DNA of 64,000 nt. Origin: Linanthus parryae (taxonomy: Eukaryota > Streptophyta > Magnoliopsida > Ericales > Polemoniaceae). The notes beneath the pieces are model-generated. The model ran no database searches and was not told where the DNA came from. It saw only the letters and a list, made by a program, of their open reading frames with translations. Positions 12,526-23,301 of the stretch are shown piece by piece. How positions within the stretch are numbered: the stretch's first letter is position 1; each line of letters opens with the position of its first letter. The DNA is taken from positions 73,254,127 to 73,318,126 of the forward strand of contig JALGPY010000006.1 of assembly GCA_023055425.1 (NCBI GenBank), read 5' to 3'. A program made the translations under genes and the position numbers.

Positions 12526-15500
12526 ACATGATGGCTCAAGGCAATTTTATGGGGATGGGACTACAGAGATGTCGTGATTTGCTAGATAATGTAGCAAAAC
12601 GTGAATCCACGAGGTCTGAAACTCGTAGAAGCACGAAATCAGATGGAGCATTGGTTAGTCAGATTGAGTCTATGGTGGAACAGAAATTTGAACATCAGAT
12701 GGCAGTTATGACATCAGCTTTCAGTCATTTGAATCCATCGGCACAGGTGAAGTCAGTGGGAGAGATGGTAGCAGATGCAAATCAGGCATATGGGGATGGC
12801 ATTGAAGACGTGAAATACATGGGTCAACAAAGACAGCAGCAATGGCCAAACACCTATCATCCTAACAATCGCAATCACCCCAACTTTAGCTATGCCAATC
12901 CGAATAGTGGTTTATATGCGCCAGGTCATAGGCCAAATGTTCCATACCAAGCTCAGAGACAGGCTCCACAACAACAGGCTTCAGCCCCACCCTCAGAAGA
13001 ACAGGATACAAATGCGATGTTGAGGAAACTGTTAGCTAGCAACGACAAGATTGAGAGTAAAATTGTTGCAATGGAAGCCTCGTTAAAGAATCATGAGACA
13101 CAAATTGGCCAAATAGCTAATCAGAATCCTCGACTTCCGCCAGGTATACTCCCGTCTAACACTATTACTCCAACTGAGCAATTGAAGGCTATCACTACTC
13201 GCAGTGGGACCACTACCCAGGATCCCCCATATCCTACCCATGCGCGAGCTGAGGCGACTAAGGCCACTGAAAAGGCCTTGGATGAAGAGATTCCCGTGCC
13301 CACCGTGATTCCCCAATCAAAGGACACGGTGAGGAAGTCGGATGAGAAGCAGAAGCCAAGGGAGGAATACAGTGTGCGAGTGCCATACCCGCAGAGATTG
13401 AAGAGTCAAGAGGATGCCAAGCATTTCAAGAAGTTTGTGGATATCTTCAAGAAACTGCACATTAATATACCTTTTGCGGAGGCCATTTCACAAATGCCTA
13501 AATATGCCAAATTTCTCAAGGACCTCCTTTCTAATAGGAGGCGCATGGATGACTTTGAAACCGTGACCCTGAATGAGGAGTGTAGCGCGGTTGTGCAAAA
13601 GGCGCTACCAAAGAAGATGAAAGATCCGGGCGGTTTCATCATTCCTGTTACATTGGGAGATGCGTTTCATGGGAGGGCATTGTGTGATCTTGGGGCAAGT
13701 ATTAATTTGATGCCCACATCGGTTTTTGAGCAACTTGGTGTGGGAGATCCTAAGCCTACCAGGATGTGCTTGCAGATGGCTGATCGCACTATAAAACGCC
13801 CCAGGGGTGTTTTAGAGGATGTATTAGTGAGAGTTGAAGGACTCATCTTCCCAGCGGATTTTGTGATCTTAGACATGGAGGCTGACGATGATGTTCCTCT
13901 TATTTTGGGCCGCCCATTCTTAGCTACTGGGAGGACTATCATTGATGTGGCCAATGGAGAGCTGACTATGCAGATCAACGATGAGAAGGTGGCCTTCAAT
14001 GTATTTGAGGCTATGAAGTTTCCCGCATATGCGGTAAGTGAGCAGTGCTTCGGGGCGGAGGCATACACGCCGGACGAAGAGGATGATATTTTATTGGAGC
14101 AGCTATATGAGGAGCTTGTTCTACTCGATTCCAGCGAGAAAGAGCAAGCATTAGATGTTCATTGGCGTCAGCCCCTACCCCTCTTTAATGTGGGAAGCAG
14201 GAAGATTCTTACTCCTTCTCTTATTACTGCTCCTGTTTTAGAATTAAAACCTTTACCTGCACATTTAAAATATTTATATCTTGGATCTAATGATACTTTA
14301 CCTGTGATTGTGTCTTCTTGTTTGAACAGGGAACAGGAGGAACAATTATTGAAAGTGTTGCAGAAAAGGAAAGCAGCTATGGGATGGACCATAGCAGATA
14401 TCAAGGGGATCAGCCCCACAGTTTGCCAGCACAAGATTCGGCTCATGGAAGATAAGAAGCCGGTAGTTCAGTTTCAGCGCCGCCTCAATCCTCACATGCA
14501 GGAGGTGGTGAAGAAAGAGGTGATTAAATGGTTGGAGGCGGGCATCATTTATCCGATTTCCGACAGCACATGGACTAGCCCGGTACAATGTGTCCCTAAG
14601 AAGGGGGGTATAACTGTGGTGGAAGGGGAAAAAGGTGATCAAATAGCTACGCGTACTGTTACTGGGTGGAGAGTTTGCATGGATTACCGCAAGCTCAATG
14701 ATGCCACTTTGAAGGATCATTTTCCCCTTCCATTCGTTGATCAGATGCTTGATAGGCTAGCACATCACTCTCATTATTGCTTTTTGGATGGGTACTCCGG
14801 GTACAACCAGATAGCAATTGAGCCAGCTGACCAGGAGAAGACGACATTCACTTGTCCTTATGGGACTTTCGCTTTTAGACGCATGCCTTTTGGGTTATGC
14901 AACGCACCTGCTACGTTTCAGAGGTGTATGATGTCGATCTTCTCTGATATGATGGAGCAGAATTTTGAAGTGTTCATGGACGACTTCTCGCTCTATGGTG
15001 ATGGATTCGAAGACTGCCTGCAACAGTTGGCCCGGGTTCTGGATAGATGCATTGACACCAACCTAGTGCTCAACTGGGAGAAGTGTCACTTCATGGTTAC
15101 CGAGGGTATTGTTTTGGGCCACAAGATCTCCAGCAAAGGATTAGAGGTGGATAGAGCCAAGATCGAGGTTATTGAGAAGCTTCCTTACCCTACCTCTGTT
15201 AAAGGAGTAAGGAGTTTCTTGGGACATGCAGGGTTCTATCGGCGCTTCATTAAAGACTTCTCGAAGATCACGAAACCTTTGTGTGGATTGCTTGAGAAAG
15301 ACGCAGTTTTTGATTTTAATGCGGAGTGCAAGTCGGCTTTTGATTTGCTCAAGGAAAAGCTGATTAGCGCGCCTATCATCACCACACCAGACTGGTCCCT
15401 ACCATTTGAGCTCATGTGTGATGCTAGTGACTATGCGGTGGGAGCAGTTCTAGGCCAGCGGAAAGAAAAGGTAGCTCACGTCATTTATTATGCCAGTCGT

Positions 15501-17132
15501 ACTCTTAATGATGCACAGGTTAATTATGCTACCACGGAGAAAGAGATGTTGGCAATCATATTTGCGTTGGACAAGTTTCGTCCATATCTTGTGGGTTCTC
15601 AGGTGACGATCTTCACGGACCATTCAGCCCTCAAGTACCTTCTCACCAAGAAGGACGCCAAGCCAAGATTGATCCGGTGGGTGTTGTTGATGCAAGAGTT
15701 CGATGTGGTGATCAAAGATAAAAAGGGGGTAGAAAATGTGGTTGCAGATCATTTGTCGAGACTGGAGAACGATAAGCAGGAAGATTTGCCGATTCGAGAG
15801 GATTTTCCAGATGAGCAGCTCATGGTTGTGGTTGCAGCTGTGCCTTGGTTTGCTGACTTGGCAAATTTCAAGGCACTCAACATTGTGCCCAAGGACCTGA
15901 ATTATCACCAGAGGAAGAAGTTCTTTGCAGACGCGCGACAGTATTTCTGGGATGATCCTTATTTGTTCAAGTTGGGGGCGGACAATGTATTGCGGAGATG
16001 TGTTGCGGAACCGGACACGTTGGAGATCCTTAGACACTGCCACGAGTTGAAATGTGGGGGACATTTCGGCAAATCACGCACAGTTGAGAAGGTACTGCAG
16101 AGTGGTTTCTATTGGCCAACCTTGCATAAAGACGCCCATCTATTTGTACAGCAGTGTGACCGATGCCAAAGAACAGGTAATATCTCTAACCGAAATGAAA
16201 TGCCTCAAAATTTCGTGTTAGAAGTAGAACCATTTGATGTGTGGGGGATTGATTTTATGGGGCCATTCCCATCGTCGCTTGGTAATCTGTATATTTTGTT
16301 GGCTGTTGATTATGTCACCAAATGGGTGGAGGCTCTGGCTTGTCCAAAGAATGATAGTGCTACAGTCGAGAGATTCTTACGCAAAAATATCTTCACAAGA
16401 TTTGGAACTCCCAGAGCCATTATTAGCGACGAGGGATCACATTTTGTGAACAAGGTTTTTGCCAATACCTTGAGCAAGTATGGGGTAAAAACACACAAAA
16501 TCTCATTGGCCTACCATCCACAATCCAATGGACAAGCTGAAGTGTCTAACCGTGAGATAAAGGGGATTCTAGAGAAAACTGTCAATCCAGGGCGCAAAGA
16601 CTGGGCTCTACACTTGGATGATAGTTTATGGGCTTACCGGACTGCATACAAGACTCCCCTAGGCATGTCTCCCTACCAACTAGTTTTCGGGAAATCATGT
16701 CATCTGCCGGTAGAACTTGAGCACAAAGCGTTTTGGGCGCTAAAGAAATTAAACTTGGATGCTAAGCTCTCTGGTGAGCAAAGGAATCAGGCATTGCTTG
16801 AGTTAGAAGAACACAGATTGATGGCATATCAGAGTGCCAAGATATACAAAGAGAGGACCAAGCAATGGCATGACAAGCATATCATTCCACGAGATTTCAG
16901 AGTGGGCCAGAAGGTATTGATATTCAACGCCCGACTGAAACTGTTTCCGGGCAAGCTGAAATCAAGGTGGAGTGGTCCATTTACAATTACAGAGGTTTAC
17001 CCATGGGGATCGCTCGAGGTAGAAGCTGAGAATGGGAACAGGTTCAAGGTAAATGGACAGCGAGCAAAACCATACGTGGACGGGAATTTCATTGGGGTTA
17101 TCGAGAGCCTCAAACCAATTCCCGATATCTGA
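12444..17132 (+). CDS. Athila gag C-terminus fused to protease-RT-RNase H-integrase polyprotein
   Basis: This is one open frame of about 1560 codons; its nominal first codon is GTG at 12444, so it is really the continuation of gag and has no initiation codon of its own. Domains by approximate residue: gag tail with [10 protein letters not shown] (about 150), protease with CDLGAS (about 414), reverse transcriptase with CMDYRKLN (about 745) and FMDDFS (about 845), RNase H with [12 protein letters not shown] (about 990) and [11 protein letters not shown], integrase zinc finger H-H-C-C (about 1198-1243), and the D,D35E core: WGIDFMGPF (about 1267), IISDEGSHF (about 1327) and SNGQAE (about 1365). 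All these signature residues are present and there is no chromodomain. It ends at TGA 17130-17132. The enzymes look intact, so pol could function in trans if translated. Confidence 0.9.
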   Translation: MLTHGEPWYKLLHYFYNALDRETASELDMMAQGNFMGMGLQRCRDLLDNVAKRESTRSETRRSTKSDGALVSQIESMVEQKFEHQMAVMTSAFSHLNPSAQVKSVGEMVADANQAYGDGIEDVKYMGQQRQQQWPNTYHPNNRNHPNFSYANPNSGLYAPGHRPNVPYQAQRQAPQQQASAPPSEEQDTNAMLRKLLASNDKIESKIVAMEASLKNHETQIGQIANQNPRLPPGILPSNTITPTEQLKAITTRSGTTTQDPPYPTHARAEATKATEKALDEEIPVPTVIPQSKDTVRKSDEKQKPREEYSVRVPYPQRLKSQEDAKHFKKFVDIFKKLHINIPFAEAISQMPKYAKFLKDLLSNRRRMDDFETVTLNEECSAVVQKALPKKMKDPGGFIIPVTLGDAFHGRALCDLGASINLMPTSVFEQLGVGDPKPTRMCLQMADRTIKRPRGVLEDVLVRVEGLIFPADFVILDMEADDDVPLILGRPFLATGRTIIDVANGELTMQINDEKVAFNVFEAMKFPAYAVSEQCFGAEAYTPDEEDDILLEQLYEELVLLDSSEKEQALDVHWRQPLPLFNVGSRKILTPSLITAPVLELKPLPAHLKYLYLGSNDTLPVIVSSCLNREQEEQLLKVLQKRKAAMGWTIADIKGISPTVCQHKIRLMEDKKPVVQFQRRLNPHMQEVVKKEVIKWLEAGIIYPISDSTWTSPVQCVPKKGGITVVEGEKGDQIATRTVTGWRVCMDYRKLNDATLKDHFPLPFVDQMLDRLAHHSHYCFLDGYSGYNQIAIEPADQEKTTFTCPYGTFAFRRMPFGLCNAPATFQRCMMSIFSDMMEQNFEVFMDDFSLYGDGFEDCLQQLARVLDRCIDTNLVLNWEKCHFMVTEGIVLGHKISSKGLEVDRAKIEVIEKLPYPTSVKGVRSFLGHAGFYRRFIKDFSKITKPLCGLLEKDAVFDFNAECKSAFDLLKEKLISAPIITTPDWSLPFELMCDASDYAVGAVLGQRKEKVAHVIYYASRTLNDAQVNYATTEKEMLAIIFALDKFRPYLVGSQVTIFTDHSALKYLLTKKDAKPRLIRWVLLMQEFDVVIKDKKGVENVVADHLSRLENDKQEDLPIREDFPDEQLMVVVAAVPWFADLANFKALNIVPKDLNYHQRKKFFADARQYFWDDPYLFKLGADNVLRRCVAEPDTLEILRHCHELKCGGHFGKSRTVEKVLQSGFYWPTLHKDAHLFVQQCDRCQRTGNISNRNEMPQNFVLEVEPFDVWGIDFMGPFPSSLGNLYILLAVDYVTKWVEALACPKNDSATVERFLRKNIFTRFGTPRAIISDEGSHFVNKVFANTLSKYGVKTHKISLAYHPQSNGQAEVSNREIKGILEKTVNPGRKDWALHLDDSLWAYRTAYKTPLGMSPYQLVFGKSCHLPVELEHKAFWALKKLNLDAKLSGEQRNQALLELEEHRLMAYQSAKIYKERTKQWHDKHIIPRDFRVGQKVLIFNARLKLFPGKLKSRWSGPFTITEVYPWGSLEVEAENGNRFKVNGQRAKPYVDGNFIGVIESLKPIPDI

Positions 17133-18240
17133 GCTCATTTGAGGTAACTTGGTCGGGCCGTCGACCTTAAATTACAAAGCGCTTGTTGGGAGGCAACCCA
17201 ACCTATTTACTGCATAGTGTAGATTTCAGTACTGTTTTGTTATTTGATTTTGTTCTAACTATTTGAGAGGTGCGAGAGAGTGGATTTAATATTTTCAATG
17301 AGTATGTGCAGGAATTCTAGGTGGAAGGCCTATTCCGGATCCCCCTTCTTGATACGTGAGTGAAGAATTGCACGAAAAACGAGAAAGAGCAAGCCAAAAC
17401 GCGTATCGGGACCCGGAATGAAGAAATGGATGATTGAAGCCATTCCTACACGTACTCAACACACGCACCTGGGGAAGATCAAGTTTCCGGACTCCTCTTC
17501 TTGATATACGCGAAGAAGACGTAAAGAGAATGAGAAAGTTGGCACAATGGCACGGATTACGAGGTAAATTTTTGAAGACAGGACTGTGAGCTGAATTGAA
17601 CAGTGCCATAGTGTGGGGGTGTTCGAGAGCTTTCTGTGGATGGGTGGATCGCGTATATCGGAGTCCGGACGAAGAAGTTATGCCAAAAAGGATGTTGCGA
17701 AGAGGAAAAGGGAGCCAAAAAGCATCCGGAATTGCCAAACGGGTCTTTGGAATGAGCAAATTGAAGGATAAAAGGTTCCCCGGACTTTGGGAATCTTTTA
17801 TACAATAAATGGAGTCTCGAGGTCGAGGAGATCCATGACAAACCAAAGAAACGAGCAACAAAGACGAAAAAGGATGCTAAAAGGCGTCCAAAAGCATCCG
17901 GAAATGCAAAACGAGCCTTTGGAAGCGCGAAATTGAAGAATGAAAGGTTCCCCGGACTTTGGGAATTTTTCTACATGAGAAGAGGTCCCGCACTCCCCAT
18001 CTTGATGAAGGTGATTGCAAAATTTTGAAGAAAACGACAAATTGGGCACAATTTGGATATTTTTCGCGTAATTAAGCGATAATTGAGGAAAGACGGGAAA
18101 ACGATCCGGAAACGGGACGTTATTTTTACGACCAAGACATACGTCGGAAAAGGGATCCAAAGGTGCAAAAATCACACTCATCGGATTTCGGGATCAAAAT
18201 ACGAGGTAAAGGTTATATTTTGGCTATTAAAATTTTTTCT
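17133..18240 (+). other. Athila spacer between pol and the palindrome array, with ~172 bp tandem repeats
   Basis: This is non-coding. Two imperfect tandem units share AGGTTCCCCGGACTTTGGGA at about 17772 and 17944 (offset 172 bp), each preceded by an AAAGCATCCGGAA block. A weaker related block near 17480 (GTTTCCGGACTCC) may be an earlier unit. The open frames on both strands here (for example 17295-17861 minus) have no recognisable domain and follow the repeats. Confidence 0.6.
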
Positions 18241-18251
18241 CCTGCACAAAA

Positions 18252-18612
18252 GTAATCGTACGATTACGTTTACTTTTGCCTTAGAAAAATTTTTGGGGTG
18301 GAATTTTGGAGAAAACTCACTGCCCATTCGTACGAAAGTAATCGCACGATTACTTTAAAGTAATCGTACGATTACCTTAAAGTAATCGCACGGTTACCTT
18401 AAAAGTAACCGTACGATTACTTAAAAGTAACCGTACGGTTACTTTAAAAGTAATCGTACGATCACTTAGAAGTAATCGTACGCTTACTTCTTACTTAGAA
18501 AAATTTTTGATGTTGAATTCTAAAGAAAAGTCACTGCCCATTCGTAGCACAAGTAATCGCACGATTACTTTCAAGTAATCGTACGATTACCTGAAAGTAA
18601 TCGTACGATTAC
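18252..18612. repeat. Internal phased palindrome array (11 units)
   Basis: Units matching GTAATCGTACGATTAC with 0-2 changes start at 18252, 18338, 18360, 18382, 18405, 18427, 18450, 18472, 18553, 18575 and 18597. The central run of seven has spacings of 22, 22, 23, 22, 23 and 22 bp; the last three are 22 and 22. One unit, GTAACCGTACGGTTAC (18427-18442), carries matched changes in both halves and stays perfectly palindromic. The two clusters are each preceded by TCACTGCCCATTCGTA (18318 and 18530), showing that a larger block was duplicated. The array lies between pol and the env-position ORF. Confidence 0.88.
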
Positions 18613-18629
18613 TTTCTTACGGGCAGTCA

Positions 18630-19421
18630 ATGGGGTTTAAAACAAAACTTTTTCTATTATTCTCTCCATCTTCATCCCGTCGACTTTTCTCCTCTCCTCT
18701 GCAATCACCACCTCCAGCCACCACCACCTGTAACCACCGCCGCCTCACCGTCCGCACAATCTCTCACCAACGCCACCAGCTTCGTCTCTTCTCTCTCTCT
18801 CACAAAACCCAGCAGCCTTCTCTCCCTCTCACAGCAGAGCTCTCCTTCACCATCGCAAACCCCCATCTCCGCCGCCAACTCCCTCTCTCAGCCACGACCA
18901 CCATCTCCAACCACCACCATCACCATCACAGGACCATCACCACCACTACCACAACTCAAATTGGTGGTGAATCGAAGAAGGAGGCAAGGCTAGGGTTTGA
19001 GGAAGAATCTGAAATTGGGGGCGATTGAGGGCGAATTCGAAGGAGATATTCTAGGGTTTCGACGGGGACACCGCAAGGAGCAAAAGGCACAAGTCAATTG
19101 AACAATTCGGAACAAAAATTTCGGCGACCCTAAAACAGCCCGGGTTGTCAAAAATTCTGCAAATTCGTGCCCGTAAGACTTGCTCCGGGCGTAGGTACGT
19201 CCTAATCTCTCGCACAATTTCAATACTCGAGTCTAGGCACAATTGAGTAAAAGCCCAATTTACTTTTTGTTGCGCTTAGAAGCGTGCTTGGGGGCGATTG
19301 ATTAAAGTCCTAGGATTGTGTGCTTACGTGTTTAATTGCCGTATATTTGTACACAACTTGTCACTGTGCACGTGCTTGTTTTTGTTACGTTACTTGCTTT
19401 ATCTTGTTCTACTTGGTTAAA
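18630..19421 (+). promoter_or_regulatory. C-rich leader before the env-position ORF, possible captured host exon
   Basis: 18640-18960 is strongly pyrimidine-rich with CCACCACC and CTCTCT runs, followed by a GAAGAAGG/GAGG purine section and AGGGTTT motifs, the look of the 5' leader and first exon of many plant nuclear genes and unlike the rest of the element. A 132-codon frame (18630-19028) crosses it but is low complexity with no domain. A possible splice donor, GTAG|GTACGT, lies at about 19193. It may drive or splice onto the downstream ORF, or be captured host sequence; neither is shown by the sequence alone. Confidence 0.35.
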
Positions 19422-20357
19422 ATGAGCAAACGTGCGAGAACGAGTCGTGACAACGACCCCGATTATACATTACCTGGGGGAAGTGGGGTGAACGTGTCTG
19501 AGAATGAGTCTGCTGCTGAGGGGGGTGACTCGGGTGCCCAATTGGTCATCCCGTTATCCCCCGAGCTTAGGGTTTTTAGTACACCCGTTCCATCCTCCTT
19601 GCCCCCAATTCGAAAGGGTCGTGGTCATGCGCCGGACGACAACAAGTTGGCAATTGATAGGGGCGGGGTTTATTGCGACTTTAGGTTTATTTCGGCAAAT
19701 GCCCAAGGTTTTTACACGTCAAACCCTAGGATTAATAGAGGTGTTCAGGTTGAGAAACTGTTTCCACTAGAGGGGTTGCCCGAAGACCTACAAAAGGTCG
19801 CGGAGGCTGAAAATTTTGCGGGGTGGATGGAATTAGTGAAAGAGAAAGCCAGTTCTGTGCTGACTCGTGAAATTTATGCAAATGCGAGACACACTGATGA
19901 GGGTGAGACGGCTAGGCTCAATGACCCTCGTGTCATTTATTGTCGTCGGAACTGGCTAGTTTTGTCCTCTGAGAACATCGCCGCAGCGCTTAAGTGGCCC
20001 CCGTTGACAGCACCCTGTCAATTTAAGGTTTATCTGAAGAAAGACCAGCAGACGCTCATTAATGAGGTGTCAGCGTTTTGTTTTGCGGGAGTGCCAGGGG
20101 CCGACTGGGACAGGTCTAAAACCAATATCAGGCATTGGAAGCTCCCAGTCGGATACTTGCTACCTAAGCCACGGTGGCTCATTGAGCTGTTGGCGTCATG
20201 GGTGTTGGGAGTTTCGGCTCCCAATTACGTTGATTTTGAGGTATGTCTCATGGCTCTGTGTCTATCGAGGGGGCATCGGATAGACATCCCTAGGCGGATT
20301 TTCCTGTATTTGCATGAGAGATTTGAAGAGAAAAATAGGAAGTCTGTGGGGCCATAG
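19422..20357 (+). pseudogene. Env-position ORF of Athila type, 5' part
   Basis: The frame is open from 19320, but the natural start is the ATG at 19422 (MSKRARTSRD), which begins a basic segment. The protein has an acidic/Ser region, then a globular part with YCDFRF, WPPLTAPCQF, YLLPKPRWLIELLASWV and LCLSRGHRIDIPRRIF. It resembles the plant-specific protein found downstream of pol in Athila elements (often labelled putative plant transposon protein). No signal peptide or clear transmembrane helix is seen, so calling it an envelope rests on position only. The frame ends at TAG 20355-20357 because of a one-base indel near the GGGG run at 20347-20351; the same domain continues in the next frame. 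Confidence 0.7.
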
Positions 20358-20973
20358 TTTCTTGCTTTTGCACTTAGCTAAGGATTGCGGGGCTGCCGTA
20401 CCTGATGGAGAGCTAGACATCACACCCAAGGCTCCGAGAATGTTTGACAAAATCCCGGACCCGTTCAAGGATGTAGTGGTGATGGAGGCAGGAGCTAGTT
20501 CTAGACCTCCTACAGGAAAGGCTAAGAAAAGAGCCTCTTCCTCGCGAGCGGCTCCTACTCCTCCAGCTCCTATTCCTCCAGCTCCTACTCCCGTTCCACC
20601 TCAGCCTGTACCACCCCCTGTCCTTGACCCTGGCCAGCCGAGTGTGAGCTTAGCGGACTTGATGGCCGAGTTGAGATTGACCAGGACTATGACCCTCACA
20701 TCCCAGGGTCGGTCCCGTGACTATGTGGCTGACATGAGTGCTAGGCAGTTTGAGCATCATCGCAGTAGCATGCGTAACCTCGGTCAGGGACTACGTCAGG
20801 TGAGTCTGCATCAGCACCGTCAGGACCAGTGGTTAGAGGCATTGGCCACTCATGTGGGATTCCCGAGAGATCAGTGGCCTAGTGGCCAAGAGACCTACCC
20901 TGGTGCCTACGAGTACCATTCGGATACCTATTCCGGAGACCAGGACCAGGACGACGAGGATTCGTCCGAGTAG
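20314..20973 (+). pseudogene. Env-position ORF, 3' part in shifted frame
   Basis: After the shift near 20350 the frame reads HSFLLLHLAKDCG, matching the equivalent KKAVGYPFLLMHL segment of the older Athila fragment at 30378, so it is the continuation of the same protein. Next come a DPFKDVVVME segment, a Lys/Ala/Ser basic patch, a Pro-rich run (APTPPAPIPPAP) at about residues 80-110, a heptad-like stretch and an acidic tail DQDQDDEDSSE. The start codon at 20314 is not the real start. The gene is a pseudogene unless frameshifting occurs. Confidence 0.65.
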
Positions 20974-23286
20974 ACTTACCACTCCCTGCATTTGAATGCT
21001 GAGTCTTTTCGCTTGCCTATGCATTCGTTGAGGACAACGACGCGTTCAAGTGTGGGGGGGTTCCTCAGCCTTTATTAGCCAAGTCCGTGTCTGTCTGCAT
21101 TCACCAGTTACATATAGGTTGTTTAGGTTGTTTGTGTCAGTTTTGTAGTCCGTGTCGTGTTTATATATATTGTGTCCGTGTCGTTTGTGTCGTATTGTGA
21201 GTAGTTTATGTTTAGTGCACGTTTTATTTAATTGAGTCCACCTACCCGAATCGAGTCAGTTTCGAGTCGGCCCATGCATATAGAGTAGGGAATATTATAA
21301 AAAAAAAAAAAACAAAAAAAAAACAAAAATCTAAAAAAAAAAAAATTGAAAACAAATTGAAAATTGAGAAAGGGCAATCAAAAGAAGCTTGAAATTGGAA
21401 AATCGAGGAGTGTGAGAACTTTAGGCATAGGGTATGAGATGTGACCGAGAATGACAATTTGAGTTCCCCTTAGTATGTATAGAGAGACTTTCTTTACGGG
21501 AATACCTGCCTATTTTTAATACACTTAAATGATTTTCAAATCTAAAGTGTGTGCCTTGTTTTCTTACAAGAGTTGAGCTAGGTGTGAGCTAAACAAGCCG
21601 AACATTCATGTGTACGTCTTAGGTAGTCGCCAACCCGCCTCGTAGTGGCACACAGAACAGCTGTGCGAGGTGTGTATTAGAGCACTCACTGCTTATAGAA
21701 CTTACCTTGTAGGACCACTAGTGAACCCTATTTGGAACCTTGGATTCTTTGATAACCTCTGAACTTAGGGTGACGATTCTTGGCCTTCATCATCGATTGG
21801 TTAGAATCACCGCTTTAGTGCGTCACGAGGGTGTTTGTAGTTGAGGGGGGTTCGATGAGGAAGTGCTTCACGATATATTTGTGTGAGTCTTACGTATCGC
21901 ATATGCTTCATTTCTGATTATCGAGGGGAATGCGAGGGTGAGTGAGAGTAGGCTTGCGCACTTCGGTGTGGCGGTGTTCCATGTCATTACACCATGGACA
22001 CAGTTGTGGAGAGCCGTGAGTGTGTGGCATCTAATGCGCACAAATTGGGTTGGGTGATTTAATTGGTGGATCGTGCTAGGGATCGTTTCTTTTCATCATC
22101 TTGGTGTAGGAGGATCGGTTGGATTAAGCACGAGACTTATATTGCTTTGATTACTTGAGAGGGGACATGGATATATTCTAGTGTGGGGATGTCGACTTTT
22201 GACTACGGACATAGAGATTGAGCTTGTGAAGACTCCATCCCCATACTTGTACTTGGATTTGTTTGCGGCTTTGTTTGGTGGCACCGTGTATTTCATTGAG
22301 TTAGGGGGAGATGGATTTTACGTGTGATATATATTCATTGGATTGTTTACTTCCTCCCCTTAACGTTTTTTGTATGGCTTGACACTTGGAAGACCACTCG
22401 AGATATACGTTGTAGATGTTGTGTTTGTGGATATCGAGAGATTTGAAGAAAAAAAAAAAAAAAGGAAAAAAAAAAACAGAAAAAAAAAGAAGAAAAAAAA
22501 AGAGAGAGAAAAAAAGGAGAGATGAAATAAAGGAATAAAGTTTGAGCTTAATGAAGACCGAGTGGTGGAAGCAACTATTTCATTGACGGCGACGTTCATC
22601 TTGTGCATGTTTCACGACGGTGGCCACGGAAATCGTTATTGTACCGGGGTTTGAGGGGATCGAGGGCCGGAGATGGTGAGTTTCGGGTTGCGGTTCCTAT
22701 CATCGTGGTGAGGGTGTGTGAGATGTGGGTTTTAACGTGAGAATGTGACGCTTAGGACTTGACTACATGATTATCCTTTTGTCCCTAAGCCTCTACATTT
22801 TCACCCGTTAGCGGAATAGGAGCTCGGACCTTGAATGTGGCTTAGCCTAGCGTAGCCTCCTATTTATCGGCACACGCGAAGAGGTAGGTTATTCTTATAC
22901 GTAGTAAAGCTAGGCTTTCTATACTAACTAAGGGAAATTCTTGTTGTCAATTTTAGTTGCAATTCATACCTCGTTCCTAGATTCTTCATCACTCCATGAG
23001 AACCGATTTGAGCTAATTGAGATTGCCCGATCTCGCCTAAAAAGATATTTTGTGTATATATGTGTTTAGTTAGGATCGAGTCATATGTTTGCATTACATC
23101 ATATTGTTGCATCGTTGAGTCTTGTATTGAGTCGGCTAATTGAGGTTAGTATGCAATTGGTAAGTTGAAAAGTATGCAATGGTCTTGGTTGGAATAGTTG
23201 ACTTGAGAGGTGAGATGAGAGGAGGAAGGTTCGGATGATTTGAGATAGTTTGAGACTTGAATTGTTGCTCGGGACGCGCAACGGGT
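20974..23286 (+). other. Athila 3' non-coding region with A-rich tracts and internal PPT-like sites
   Basis: This stretch has no gene. It holds A-rich tracts (about 21299-21345 and 22449-22510), and two internal copies of the polypurine-type motif: AAGTGTGGGGGGG near 21048 and TAGTGTGGGGATGT near 22189, both close to the true 3' tract at 23287. The block AGCCAAGTCCGTGTCTG at 21077 recurs in the old Athila fragment at 36839, showing that it is a conserved part of the family. Short frames on both strands are not supported. Confidence 0.6.
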
Positions 23287-23301
23287 AAGTGTGGGGATAT
23301 T
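23287..23301 (+). other. Polypurine tract of the Athila element
   Basis: AAGTGTGGGGATATT lies directly before the 3' LTR start TGATAACTCC, the expected place for the plus-strand DNA primer. It is not purely purine but matches the form found twice upstream and again near 36815. Confidence 0.75.

Noticed and set aside
17295..17861. 188-codon minus-strand frame in the Athila spacer
   Set aside because: Tracks the 172 bp repeats, has no recognisable domain, and the spacer is non-coding in related elements.
18630..19028. 132-codon His/Thr/Ser-rich frame as a protein
   Set aside because: Low-complexity translation of a pyrimidine-rich leader; better viewed as non-coding leader.
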